From NCBI RefSeq assembly GCF_937936435.1, contig NZ_CALDDG010000037.1:1-64000 (forward strand): DNA of 64,000 nt. The letters run 5' to 3'. Position numbers and translations under genes: made by a program. The notes below the pieces were generated by a model that made no database searches, was not told the origin of the DNA, and was given only the letters and a program-made list of their open reading frames with translations. Shown here in pieces: positions 52,477 to 63,000 of the stretch (position 1 is the first letter of the stretch; every line of letters starts with the position of its first letter). This DNA is from an uncultured Sulfuricurvum sp. GTDB taxonomy: Bacteria > Campylobacterota > Campylobacteria > Campylobacterales > Sulfurimonadaceae.

Positions 52477-53541
52477 TTAAGCACAACATGAACCGCCGCC
52501 GCACGAACTCTTCTTATTGCGGCGAAGCAGTATAAAGTTGTACGCAAGAAGGGTCAATAATATCCCCGCTCCAATATTCTCGATCCATCCGTTTTCTTCA
52601 TGATGCATGATCATCGTTTTGAGACTCATGGGATCGAAAAACGTATCAAATATCATTCCGAATCCTACACTTCCTACAATAATACTCCCCAGATAAATAA
52701 TCAAGGCTCGTGTGCCGAGCATCGATTTAACCACCCCCATCGTCACAGTATTGGTTGCCGGGCCGGCACTCAAAAAGACAAAAGCCGCTCCAGAAGAGAC
52801 GCCCGCCAATATCAACGATGCTGCTATCGGAAGCGATGCAGTGGCACAGACATACATCGGAACGGCTATCGCTACGGCGATAAGATATCCCAGCCAAACG
52901 TTGTGGCTGAAATAATGACCCAAACTCTCAGGAATCATCATTGAGATAAAAGATCCGATCACCAATCCCCAAAACAGTGCGGTCGCAATTCCTCCCAATA
53001 GCGATACATAGCCGTAATAGAGTGCATTTTTAAGAGAAAATGGGCGTTTCACGGATTCAGATGGCGATTTGACCTGTATCGTATTTTGGAGGGGAACATT
53101 CGGAGAAAGCGAAAATTTCGGCGTAGCGACAACTTTCGGATCACTTCCTAAATTAGCGACGATTCCGGCAACTACGGCGATGATGCTTGACGTAACGACA
53201 CGATAGAGAGTAAACGCCCAACCGAACATCCCATACGTAGCCAGAATCGAATCGATTCCGGTAATAGGGGTGGAAATTAAAAATGCGAGAACGGCGCCGT
53301 CTGATGAACCTTTGCGTTTTAATTCCGCGGCAAAAGGGATGACACTGCACGAGCAAAGCGGCAGAGGGATTCCAAAAAGGGTCGCCTTTAGGACAGACTT
53401 CGTATCTTTGGCACCCAATTGGCGTCCGATCCAACCTTCCGGGATCAATTCATGCAATACTCCCGCAATAAATAATCCTATAACGATATAAATTCCCATT
53501 GCCGCCGTCAAATTCCAAAACGATTCCCATAACGCTTCCAT
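52477..53541 (-). CDS. SO_0444-type permease (DUF318 family)
   Basis: A 354-residue integral membrane protein with about eight to ten hydrophobic helices, including AMGIYIVIGLFIAGVLH, LATYGMFGWAFTLYRVV and ALIIYLGSIIVGSVGF. The conserved PLPLCSCSVIP motif belongs to the DUF318/SO_0444 family, whose members export copper/zinc or trivalent arsenic compounds. The protein ends in a Cys-rich tail (SSCGGGSCCA), a possible metal-binding site. The substrate cannot be decided from sequence. Confidence 0.85.
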   Translation of the reverse strand: MEALWESFWNLTAAMGIYIVIGLFIAGVLHELIPEGWIGRQLGAKDTKSVLKATLFGIPLPLCSCSVIPFAAELKRKGSSDGAVLAFLISTPITGIDSILATYGMFGWAFTLYRVVTSSIIAVVAGIVANLGSDPKVVATPKFSLSPNVPLQNTIQVKSPSESVKRPFSLKNALYYGYVSLLGGIATALFWGLVIGSFISMMIPESLGHYFSHNVWLGYLIAVAIAVPMYVCATASLPIAASLILAGVSSGAAFVFLSAGPATNTVTMGVVKSMLGTRALIIYLGSIIVGSVGFGMIFDTFFDPMSLKTMIMHHEENGWIENIGAGILLTLLAYNFILLRRNKKSSCGGGSCCA

Positions 53542-53708
53542 GGCTTTTTCCAGTTATTAAATTAATAATTATTATCGAATTATCCCCTTTTCATCTTTTG
53601 CTTTATTGAAATAGCGTAATTACTGCAATAACCTCGGGGTTAGTACAGTTATCGTTCAGTAACTATTTAAAGATACAATGACATTCAATTTATAAAAAGG
53701 AGAACCCG

Positions 53709-53789
53709 ATGGACAAATTAACGCCATTTGAAAAAATGTTGCTTAAAAAACTACGCAAGTCTAAACGCGCCAGCTGGATGGTTGACTAA
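53709..53789 (+). CDS. 26-residue basic small ORF
   Basis: ATG 53709 to TAA 53789 reads MDKLTPFEKMLLKKLRKSK, then RASWMVD. AAAAGGAGAA at 53695-53704 is a strong, well-placed ribosome binding site and TACAAT (53674-53679) a plausible -10 box. The peptide is a short amphipathic basic helix. A hairpin with T-rich flank follows at 53802-53824. The 390-base gap between the genes at 53541 and 53932 otherwise holds nothing I can name. Confidence 0.5.
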   Translation: MDKLTPFEKMLLKKLRKSKRASWMVD

Positions 53790-53801
53790 AACACTTTTTT
53801 T

Positions 53802-53824
53802 GCTCGCAAGAGCATCTGCTTTTC
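53802..53824 (+). terminator. small terminator after the 26-residue ORF
   Basis: TGCTC (53802-53806), GCAA loop and GAGCA (53811-53815) form a 5-bp stem followed by TCTGCTTTT. The stem is short but the T-rich tail and the position just after the ORF fit a terminator. Confidence 0.5.
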
Positions 53825-53931
53825 TGACGTTTTAATAATCTTCGCTTATTGACTTTATCCGCCACATAACGTATAATCCTCTATTATTCGTAGCAATATC
53901 TTTACTTATTACCGTATCGGAGCGTAATCCT

Positions 53932-55101
53932 GTGAAAAAAGTAACCGTAATCGGCGGCGGAATCGCCGGAATCGAAGCTGCAATTTTCTGCCGGAAAGAG
54001 GGTTTTGAGGTCGAACTGATCAGTGATCGCACCTATCTTTTTATTTATCCTATCGCTATTTGGATCCCCGTATCGACGCTCTCTTTTGAAGAAGCCAAAA
54101 TGTCGCTTAGTACATTGGCGGAAAAACACGGATTTTCTTTAACCGTCGATACCGTTACAGCCATTCATACCGATACAAAAACACTCACTCTGGAAAAAGG
54201 GGGAATCCGCATCGAAGAGATCCTGATTATCGCAACGGGAAGCGGCAAGATGAGACATCCGGGGTTGGAACATACACTTAGCATATGCGGTACACCTGAG
54301 CAATCGCTTCAACTAAAAACACAGATCGACCGATTGATCGAAAAAGGGAGCGGTTCGATCGCATTCGGTTTCGGCGGCAACCCCAAAGATACCAGTGCCG
54401 TACGCGGAGGACCGGGATTCGAACTTTTTTTCAATCTTCATCATAAACTTAAAAAACTTGGAATACGAGATCGTTACACCATGACATTTTTTGCTCCGAT
54501 GGCACAACCCGGAGCACGTATGGGACCGAAAGCACTCTCCATGATGGAACATATGTTCGAAAAAAACAACTTTTGTACCCGATACGGGAAGAAGATCAAA
54601 GCATTTCAGGAAAATGGCGTAGTTTTTGAAGACGATTCCGTATTAGAAAGCGATTTGACGATGTTTATCCCTGCTGGAAACGGAAGCGATATGATAGCTA
54701 AGAGCGATCTGCCGAAAAATGAAGCGGGATTTATCCGAATTACTTCGACGTGTGCGGTCGAAGGGGTCTCTTCTTGGTATGCCATCGGCGATGCCGCAGC
54801 CATAGAAGGGCCCGATTGGAGGGCCAAACAAGGGCATATCGCAGAAGTGATGGCCCGTATAACGGCACACAATCTTGCAATCGAACATCATCTCAAACAA
54901 GACGATCCTCAAACCTATCATGAGCATCTGAACATTTTATGCGTTATGGACATGGGAAACGGTGCAGGATTTGTGTATCGAGATGACGCCAAAGCGTTAT
55001 TAATCCCGATGCCGTTTGTCGGGCACTGGATGAAACAGTTGTGGGGACATTACTATAAAAACTCAAAAATGGGTCGTATTCCACGCCTTCCTGGGTTGTA
55101 A
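53932..55101 (+). CDS. SQR/NDH-2-like flavoprotein
   Basis: A 389-residue FAD oxidoreductase: VIGGGIAGIEAAIF near the N-terminus, the second dinucleotide fold region around IIATGSGKMRHPG and the SWYAIGDAAA end motif. The overall order and length match sulfide:quinone oxidoreductases and type-II NADH dehydrogenases. SQR-type paired cysteines are not obvious by eye, so sulfide oxidation is only a guess, though it would fit a sulfur oxidiser. It starts at GTG 53932 with GGAG about 11 bases upstream. Confidence 0.75.
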   Translation: MKKVTVIGGGIAGIEAAIFCRKEGFEVELISDRTYLFIYPIAIWIPVSTLSFEEAKMSLSTLAEKHGFSLTVDTVTAIHTDTKTLTLEKGGIRIEEILIIATGSGKMRHPGLEHTLSICGTPEQSLQLKTQIDRLIEKGSGSIAFGFGGNPKDTSAVRGGPGFELFFNLHHKLKKLGIRDRYTMTFFAPMAQPGARMGPKALSMMEHMFEKNNFCTRYGKKIKAFQENGVVFEDDSVLESDLTMFIPAGNGSDMIAKSDLPKNEAGFIRITSTCAVEGVSSWYAIGDAAAIEGPDWRAKQGHIAEVMARITAHNLAIEHHLKQDDPQTYHEHLNILCVMDMGNGAGFVYRDDAKALLIPMPFVGHWMKQLWGHYYKNSKMGRIPRLPGL

Positions 55102-55209
55102 ACACATTTACCTCTATTGATCTTTGTTTTGCTTTTCGTTAACATCGCTGCGTCATACTGTCATACGAGCGCTTCATCAAGAAGCACTATTTTAAACAAG
55201 GAGCCCCCT

Positions 55210-55452
55210 ATGTTACGAACCCTCGTATTGTCGACATTAGCCTTTACCTTTCTCAGTGCATCCGTTCCCTCACCGATGTCCATGGCAACCGATCTGAATC
55301 TTTCTACACAGCAAATCAAAAAACTGCAACGGATCGATGCCGCGGTAGAACAGGTTAAACGACACTCTTATGCCAAACAGATCGAAGTTCTTACCCCTGA
55401 TCAAAGAACCCGTTTCTGTACCCGACAAAAACCGCTATGTGACAACTACTGA
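55210..55452 (+). CDS. small Spy/CpxP-like periplasmic protein
   Basis: An 80-residue protein with a signal peptide (MLRTLVLSTLAFTFLSASVP) and the motifs LNLSTQQIKKLQ and LTPDQRTRF, of Spy/CpxP (LTxxQ) type but shortened. AAGGAG at 55199-55204 before ATG 55210 decides the start; a longer in-frame start at 55117 is not supported by any ribosome site. It ends 11 bases before a response regulator gene, mirroring the arrangement at 7641-9908. The upstream region has a tandem GTCATAC at 55152-55166. Confidence 0.65.
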   Translation: MLRTLVLSTLAFTFLSASVPSPMSMATDLNLSTQQIKKLQRIDAAVEQVKRHSYAKQIEVLTPDQRTRFCTRQKPLCDNY

Positions 55453-55462
55453 AAGAGAGCCT

Positions 55463-56128
55463 ATGATCCAAGCATTGATGGTCGAAGATGATCCCGATAT
55501 TACAACCCTGTTAGTCAATTACCTCAAACAGCACGGTATTCTCGTCAATGCCGTTTCAACCCCTTCAGCAGGCCTGAATCTGCTGGACACCGATCATTTC
55601 GATCTGATTATTTTGGATCTGACGCTGCCGCAAATGGACGGTCTCGAACTGTGTAAGGAAATTCGTCTTAAAACGGACATTCCGATTCTAATATCCAGTG
55701 CCCGCAGCGATATTAATGATAAATTGGTCGGCTTGGAATACGGTGCCGATGATTATCTGCCCAAACCCTATGAACCCAGAGAATTGATTGCCAGAATCAA
55801 AAGTGTCCTCAGACGCTACCGCCCATCTGTGGAAAATAAGAACAAACCTTTCGTGCTAAACGAAAGCGAACAGCTCATAACCTATCGAGACGCCCCCCTC
55901 TCATTGACCCGAGCCGAATACGAGATTCTTTCTCTCTTCATTATGCATCAAAATCAAACGCTCAGCCGCGACTATCTAGCGAACAACTGCGAATCCATTT
56001 CATGGGAAAGTTCGGCACGTACGATCGATGTCATTATCAGCCGTTTGCGCCAAAAAATCGAAGCCGATCCTAAAAATCCCCGTTATATCCATTCCATCCG
56101 CGGAAGCGGATACCGATTCACCGGCTGA
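55463..56128 (+). CDS. OmpR-family response regulator, paralogue of the one at 8017
   Basis: A 221-residue regulator with receiver (VEDD, phosphoacceptor Asp in IILDLTLPQMDG, ISSARSD, LPKPYEP) and winged-helix domains (ending RGSGYRFTG). Its receiver shares the ISSAR, GYGADDYL-like and KPYEPREL stretches with the regulator at 8017. It starts at ATG 55463, preceded by AGAG. The kinase follows after 3 bases. Confidence 0.9.
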   Translation: MIQALMVEDDPDITTLLVNYLKQHGILVNAVSTPSAGLNLLDTDHFDLIILDLTLPQMDGLELCKEIRLKTDIPILISSARSDINDKLVGLEYGADDYLPKPYEPRELIARIKSVLRRYRPSVENKNKPFVLNESEQLITYRDAPLSLTRAEYEILSLFIMHQNQTLSRDYLANNCESISWESSARTIDVIISRLRQKIEADPKNPRYIHSIRGSGYRFTG

Positions 56129-56131
56129 TCG

Positions 56132-57388
56132 ATGCGTCAGAGTATCTTTTTAAAAATCACACTTCTGTTTCTAATCACGTTTATCGGTATGGGAATCGGC
56201 TTTTTTGCCGTCCACGAAGAGCTTCTCAAAGAACATCGACATCAGCTGGAGATGGAAGCGGGAAATCTTTTTTTGCATTTGCGAAAAAGTGTCCCGCTCT
56301 CGTATCCCATGCGCCGAATCTATCTCCAAAAACGGGGATACAGTATTATCAGCCCTTCTGCGAATCTGTTGAAAACGCTCAAAAATACGTTTGATACAAT
56401 CCCCGAAAATTTCCCCGAAGAGATCAAAGAATCGATGCAGGAGGGGAGAATCCAGGTTTTAAAAGATGAACGAAACCTTTATATCTATCTGACTAAAGCC
56501 ACTCCACCCATGCTGATCGTCAAATCCGGGGCTGCCGCCAAGCCCGTATGGCCCGAAATCGTTTTTTTAGTCTTGATGATTTCACTTCTCCTTTTATATT
56601 GGCTTATCATCAAAACGCTTTTCCCTTTGAAAACATTGATCCATGCGATTGTACATTACGGCAAAGAAGGAAACTATACGCCGATCAACAGTCCCAAAAA
56701 AGATGAAATCGCCCTCGTTGCCAATGCCCTAGATGGAGCGATGCGTAAAAATCAAACCCTGATGGAAGCACGCCGCCTTTTTCTTCGGAATATCATGCAT
56801 GAGCTGAAAACGCCGATTACCGTCGGTAAATTGGCACTGCCGTTTTTACATAGCGGCGAAGAAAAATCGATTTTGGAACGTGCTTTTTTTCGGATGGAAC
56901 ATCTCATCGGCGAATTGGTACGAGTCGAACAAATCACCTCCGGCGCACTCGCCCCGAACATACAACCCTGCCAGCCCAAAGCCCTGATCGACAAAGCCAA
57001 AGAGCTCCTTTTTCTCTCCGATGAAACCGTCGTCACCCTCTACGATGATAGTGTGTTTTATGCCGATTGCGATGTTTTTATCACCGTCTTTAAAAATTTA
57101 ATCGATAATGCAATCAAGTATAGTCCGGATCATATGGTCCGGATCACTCAGCAGGGCTCTTCTATCGTCTTCTGCAACCGCGGAGAACCGTGGCCCGCAG
57201 GAACCTCTCTCAAAGCATTGAGCGAGCCTTTTTTTCATTCGAACGAGAACTCGTACAGTTTTGGCTTAGGGCTCTATATCGTCCAATCCATCATCGATGC
57301 CCATAATTTCAAACTCACTCACCATTACAGCACAAACGAGCATTATTTTACGTTGGAATGCCGGAATCCGCTTGTACCGCTCGATTAA
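56132..57388 (+). CDS. sensor histidine kinase, ArsS-like
   Basis: A 418-residue membrane kinase: TM helix 1 (about 6-25), a periplasmic domain of about 120 residues, TM helix 2 (about 148-166), HAMP-like region, H-box MHELKTPITVGK, N-box NLIDNAIKYS and G-box FGLGLYIVQS. It is paired with the regulator just upstream and paralogous to the kinase at 8691. The last 41 bases overlap the convergent sensor gene. The signal is unknown; H. pylori ArsS senses acid. Confidence 0.9.
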   Translation: MRQSIFLKITLLFLITFIGMGIGFFAVHEELLKEHRHQLEMEAGNLFLHLRKSVPLSYPMRRIYLQKRGYSIISPSANLLKTLKNTFDTIPENFPEEIKESMQEGRIQVLKDERNLYIYLTKATPPMLIVKSGAAAKPVWPEIVFLVLMISLLLLYWLIIKTLFPLKTLIHAIVHYGKEGNYTPINSPKKDEIALVANALDGAMRKNQTLMEARRLFLRNIMHELKTPITVGKLALPFLHSGEEKSILERAFFRMEHLIGELVRVEQITSGALAPNIQPCQPKALIDKAKELLFLSDETVVTLYDDSVFYADCDVFITVFKNLIDNAIKYSPDHMVRITQQGSSIVFCNRGEPWPAGTSLKALSEPFFHSNENSYSFGLGLYIVQSIIDAHNFKLTHHYSTNEHYFTLECRNPLVPLD

Positions 57389-59906
57389 GGCGGATATCGA
57401 AACAAGCTCCCTTCGGCGTATTATAAACGCTTAGTTTTCCCAAAAAATGTTTTTCGATAATCGTCTTGGCCATATACAATCCGATTCCCGTTCCTTGCGA
57501 TTCGAATTTAGTGGTGAAGTACGGGTCGAATATTTTATCGATAATCGTCATCGGTATCCCTCCGCCGCTGTCTTCTACGCTGATCGTACAATAGCGTTCA
57601 TCACTCTGGGAACGGATGAGAATCCACCTCTCGGCTCCTCTATGGTGTTCAATTGCTTCTCGGGCATTATTGATCAGATTGATCAACACCTGCTTTAACT
57701 CATTAGGATAAACCAACACGTTCATAGAAGGATCGATTTCGCGTTTGACACTGATTTTTTTACGTACCAGTAACGGTCCGAGAAGCGCCTGAACATCATT
57801 AACCAAATCGTTAATATTGACCGATATCTGACTTCGGTCTTGTTTAAAAAAGTTACGGAAATCGTCAATCGTTTGCGACATATACTCGATCTGAGCTTCG
57901 GCGATATCAATGACATTGCTCGCTTCTTTCGATCCGCCTAACGAACAACTGAGACTTAACCGGGTCATCGAAAGACCTAAAATATTCAAAGGCTGTCGCC
58001 ATTGATGGGCAATCGATTCGAGCATCGATCCGATCTCCGCCATTTTGGCCTGCTGCATCAGGAGCTTCTCTTGTTTTCGGTTTTTTGCAACCGCTTTTTC
58101 AATCTCTTCTTGAAGCCTTTGGTTGAATATCTCCAGTTCGTCCGTCCGTTGACGAACCAAAACGTCAAGACGGCGATTTTTATAGACGATCAACAAAAAC
58201 AAAATCGCTAAAAAGCCCGCAACGCTCCAGATAATGATATAGTTGACCGGTTTTTCCCGCTCCATCACCATCCAGCGTCCGTGAATCTCCTGGTATTCCG
58301 ACGGGGTCATCGAAGCCAAAACTTTATCCGAGATGGAAGCCAGCATCCCCCAATCGTTACGAAATGCAAAACTGAGCTCATATCGATACGGAGTCTCTCC
58401 GACCACCTTTAAGTGCTTAAGACCGTTACGCTCGATCAGATAACTGACGACGCCTAACCCTTCGATACAGGCATACGCATCTCCCGATTCAACTTTTTGG
58501 AGTGCTTCGAGAGCATTATCTGCAAGAACGGGAGTAATATTAGGGTGATTTTTGCGCAAATACTCCTCGGTCGCATACGAGCGGACAACCGCTACTTTTT
58601 TGCCCCCCAAATCGTTCAGGTCGTTGATATACCCGACATCCGAATCAGCTACGATTACAATCGACTGTTTTAAATACGGTCGGCTAAAAAGTAGACTCTC
58701 TTTACGTTTATCGGTTATTGCGGCACACGAGAGCATATCCAGCTCTTTTTTCTGAACCGCCCGTATCGAATCGCTCCACAACTGTCGACTGTAATCGACT
58801 TCAAAATGGATTCCTAGTCTTTTTTCGAGCAATTCCAGATACGATGCGCTGATACCCGAATGTCGCCCTTTTTCATCTATCGATTCGACCGGAGCCCAGT
58901 TGTGATCAATCCCCACACGAACCACCGGATGCGCTTTCAGCCATGCTTTTTCTTTCTCATTCAGGTGCATAACGCTGTGATTATACAAAAGCGGTTCAAA
59001 GGAAGGGATCGACTGTAAAATACCGACGAGACGGTACCCCTGCGCAATCATCTCCAAACGGACGGGATCGATCGATCCGAATGCGGTATTAGGACGGAAA
59101 GCAAGCTCTTTGAGTGTTCTACCTTCATATATCAACGCTTCAAGCGATTTATGCTGAGGATTGTATTTACGGTAGATCACTTCCGCCGCTTCATCGATAT
59201 GATCAAATGCCCAAAGCCACCCTTTCATCGACGCTTCATAAAACGCTTCCGCCCGTTCGGGATGCTCCGTTATCTCCTGTTTGGTGGTGAAAAGGATATC
59301 GCTGTAATAATCGAATCCGTACTCTTTGGGATTAATCGCATACGTTTCAACCCCTGCCTTTTTCAGGATATACGGCTCATTTGAGATATATGCCACCATC
59401 GCATCGGTTTCTCCGCGTGCCAAAGACATCGGATCAAACGAATGAGGCTGTACCTGTAAATCGTCGACCGTTAGACCGACACTGCGCAGCATGGTCTGTA
59501 TCTCGGCCCACTGCACCATATCGCGTGTGAGCATCACTCGCTTGTCTTTTAGCTCTTTCGCATCGGTAATATGGGCATCTTTACGGGTTAGCAATACCAT
59601 TGGAGACGATTGGTAAATCGCCGCCATCAAGATCAAAGGATCGCCGTTGACATAATTGACGATCAATGAAGAGTGTCCGACACCGTACTGTGCCTTCCCT
59701 TCCAACACGCTCTTGATAGACGCTTCTTTTTTCTGGGCATCAAGGATCGTTACATCCAGCCCGGCGTTCGCATAATACCCTCTCTCTTTGGCGATGTAAT
59801 AACCGGCAAATTGGAATTGGTTAAGCCACGGAAGCTGTAGCGTGACGTGTTCTTTCGAGCACGCTAATGAGACAAAAAAAAGTGCTAAAAGAAGTAATTT
59901 TCTCAT
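57348..59906 (-). CDS. histidine kinase with two periplasmic solute-binding domains
   Basis: An 852-residue sensor. A signal peptide (1-17) precedes an NMT1/THI5-like domain (about 20-250: TLQLPWLNQFQFAGYYIAKE), then an SBP_bac_3 domain (about 330-550: VRVGIDHNWAPVES). A TM helix lies at about 555-577, then a coiled coil, and the kinase core with H-box HQWRQPLN (about 634), N-box NLINNAREA and GTGIGLYMAK. No receiver domain and no cognate regulator lie adjacent. It probably senses a small nutrient such as a pyrimidine or amino acid. It overlaps the 3' end of the kinase gene at 56132 by 41 bases. Confidence 0.88.
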   Translation of the reverse strand: MRKLLLLALFFVSLACSKEHVTLQLPWLNQFQFAGYYIAKERGYYANAGLDVTILDAQKKEASIKSVLEGKAQYGVGHSSLIVNYVNGDPLILMAAIYQSSPMVLLTRKDAHITDAKELKDKRVMLTRDMVQWAEIQTMLRSVGLTVDDLQVQPHSFDPMSLARGETDAMVAYISNEPYILKKAGVETYAINPKEYGFDYYSDILFTTKQEITEHPERAEAFYEASMKGWLWAFDHIDEAAEVIYRKYNPQHKSLEALIYEGRTLKELAFRPNTAFGSIDPVRLEMIAQGYRLVGILQSIPSFEPLLYNHSVMHLNEKEKAWLKAHPVVRVGIDHNWAPVESIDEKGRHSGISASYLELLEKRLGIHFEVDYSRQLWSDSIRAVQKKELDMLSCAAITDKRKESLLFSRPYLKQSIVIVADSDVGYINDLNDLGGKKVAVVRSYATEEYLRKNHPNITPVLADNALEALQKVESGDAYACIEGLGVVSYLIERNGLKHLKVVGETPYRYELSFAFRNDWGMLASISDKVLASMTPSEYQEIHGRWMVMEREKPVNYIIIWSVAGFLAILFLLIVYKNRRLDVLVRQRTDELEIFNQRLQEEIEKAVAKNRKQEKLLMQQAKMAEIGSMLESIAHQWRQPLNILGLSMTRLSLSCSLGGSKEASNVIDIAEAQIEYMSQTIDDFRNFFKQDRSQISVNINDLVNDVQALLGPLLVRKKISVKREIDPSMNVLVYPNELKQVLINLINNAREAIEHHRGAERWILIRSQSDERYCTISVEDSGGGIPMTIIDKIFDPYFTTKFESQGTGIGLYMAKTIIEKHFLGKLSVYNTPKGACFDIRLNRAVQADSGIPT

Positions 59907-60003
59907 TCTAAGAGTGTATCCAAAGAATTATATTTTGCTACTTATACCTCTTTTGGGTTCTCTTCGATAAAATCGCATTTTACTTTATTGCAAGGTCTAT
60001 GTT

Positions 60004-63000
60004 ATGTCGGTCAAAAACACGCTTCTTGAAACCATTTCCCGCCGTCCCCTTATCATCGACGGTGCTATGGGTACACAACTTCAAGAGCGTGCCGACAAGA
60101 TCCCCGAAAGTGCATGGGAAGGGCTGGAGGGGTGTAACGAACTTCTCAACGTTACCTGCCCGGAAGTAATGAGCGATATTTTCCACGCTTACCTCACTGC
60201 GGGAGCCGACCTCATCACCACCAACACCTTCGGTGCCTTTAGCTGGGTACTCGATGAATACGGGATCGGACACCGAGCTTATGAGCTTTCCCGAGCGGGA
60301 GCTGCCGTTTGTAAGGCCGAGTGTGAAAAATTCTCATCCCCTGAGCAGCCCCGCTTTGTACTCGGCTCTATCGGACCGGGAACGAAACTCCCCTCTTTGG
60401 GACATATCCATTATGATGAGATGTATGCGGGATATTTAGAGTGTTGTCTCGGTTTGATCGACGGCGGATGTGACATTTTTCTTCTTGAAACCTGTCAAGA
60501 CCCCTTGCAGATCAAAGCGGCACTTCACGCCTGCGAAGCGGCGAATAAAGAACGCTCTACGGCTCTGCCGATTATGGTCTCCGTCACTATCGAGCTGGCG
60601 GGAAGTATGCTCATCGGAACCGATGCGGCAACGATTGCCACAATTTTGGAACCTTTTGACATCATCAGTCTGGGATTCAACTGCGGTACGGGACCGGAGC
60701 AATACGCCAAACATGTTAGAACCCTCTCTGAAGTATGGGGCAAACCGATCTCGGTGCACGCTAATGCCGGATTGCCGCAAAACCGCGGCGGCTATTCGTA
60801 CTATCCGATGGGACCCGATGAATTTGCAAAGCTTCAATGCGATTTTTTAAACTATGACGGTGTCAGCTTCCTAGGGGGATGCTGCGGTACGACTCCTCAA
60901 CATATACGCGCATTGGTCGATAAAGTCTCCACGATTGAGCCTAAAAAACCGAGCGGAGAGACGAAACCGTCCATCGCATCGCTGTTTAATACGGTCGAAC
61001 TGATCCAAACCCCCGCTCCTCTTTTGATCGGTGAACGCTCCAACTCTACGGGGTCTAAAGCGTTTCGGGAACTGATCATCGCGAGCGATTACGAGGGGAC
61101 ACTCAGTGTCGGCCAGGCACAGGTACGCGACGGCGCTCATTGTCTGGACGTCAACGTCGAGTTTGCCGGACGTGACGGTGCGGTCGATATGGCGCACGTT
61201 ATGAGGCTCTACAACCAAAAAATTCCACTCCCCCTCATGCCCGATGCGACACGGGTCAACACGATGGAAGAAGCGCTCAAATGCATTGGCGGTAAACCTA
61301 TCATCAATTCGGTCAATCTCGAAGACGGTGAAGAGCGTCTGGATGCTATCTGTTCTCTCGCTAAAAAGTTCGGAACGGCATTGGTCTGTCTCGTTATCGA
61401 TGAAAAAGGTATGGCAAAAACGACAGAAGATAAAATGCGGATTGCGGATCGTATTTATGATCTGTGCGTCAACCGCCACGGCATCGATCCGCGCAATCTG
61501 ATGTTTGATATGCTCACCTTTACGGTGGGAAGCGGAGATCTGGAGTACCGTGATGCCGCCATCCAAACCCTTGAAGCGATCCGACAGCTCCACGCCAAAT
61601 ATCCGAATGTAGGTTCAACACTGGGTCTTTCCAATATCTCGTTCGGTCTTAGCATGAATGCCCGTGTCTTTTTGAACAGCGTTTTTTTACACCACTGTAT
61701 CGAAGCGGGGATGACGAGCGTCATCATCAATGTCAAACACATCATCCCACTCTCTAAAATGTCCGAAGAAGACCGTGCTATCTGTGAAGAGCTTTTATTC
61801 CATCCCGATGATCAGTCCCTGTTTAAGTTTATCGGACACTTTAGCGATAAAACCATCGATAACTCTAAAAACGATGAAGCCTATGAAGCGCTCAGCGATG
61901 AAGAAAAGATTGCCAAGCTCCTTCTCGACGGGGACAAAGAACGGATGATCCCTCTTGTAGAGAAGGTTCGCCATTCGATCAATCCGGACCGTATCGTCAA
62001 TGAAATCCTTATCGATGCGATGAAAGTGGTCGGCGAACTTTTCGGATCAGGAAAAATGCAGCTTCCGTTCGTACTGCAAAGTGCCGAAACAATGAAAACG
62101 ACGGTCGATTATCTCAATCCGTATCTCTCCAAACAGGAAAAAGAGACCGATACTACCCTCGTGATCGGAACCGTCAAAGGAGATGTGCATGACGTCGGTA
62201 AAAACCTCGTCGATATTATCCTCTCGAACAACGGATTCAAGGTGATCAATATCGGGATCAAAACGGAACTCGAAGAGTATCTTGAGGTCATGAAATCCAA
62301 AGAGATTCACGCCATCGGGATGTCTGGACTGCTTGTTAAATCGACCCAGGTAATGCGGGATAATCTGGAAATGATGGCGGAGAAGGGAATTACGACTCCG
62401 GTACTATTAGGAGGTGCGGCACTAACCCGCAGTTTCGTAGACGATTTTTGCCGACCGATCTATCAAGGGCCGATTTTTTATTGCCGTGACGCCTTTGACG
62501 GAGTTATCGCGATGAGCCGTATCGAAAAATACAACGCCGATCCGAGCGTGGGTCTCGATACCCGTCTCGGCGGCGACATGGTCGAAAAAGCTCCTAAAGA
62601 AGTAGTTGATGTAATCATACCGCCGTACCACGAGCTCAAAATGCCGAGTGAGGTTAAAATTCCAACCCCGCCGTTTTGGGGACGACGTGTATTGCGTCGC
62701 GAGCAGCTTGATTTTGACATGGTATGCGAATGGATCAATAAACGCAGCCTCTTTAAATTGCATTGGGGATACAAACGTGCCGGGATGAGCGTAGATGAGT
62801 ACAAAAAACTTTTGGAAACTAAAGTCTACCCAGCCTATGAGCGGATCAAGGGCGAGATTGTGAAGCGGGGACTGTTCGACCCGACCGTGATCTACGGCTA
62901 CTATCCTGTGCGAAGCAGTGATCATGAGTTATTGATTTTTGATGAGAGCTGCGGATGGAATATCGATAAAAATGCCAATCGTCAGCCTCTCGACGAGGTA

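Noticed and set aside
55117..55209. Longer N-terminus for the small CpxP-like gene
   Set aside because: No ribosome site, and the signal peptide begins cleanly at ATG 55210 after AAGGAG.
59907..60003. SAM or cobalamin riboswitch upstream of metH
   Set aside because: The gap is under 100 bases and shows no conserved box or long paired element.
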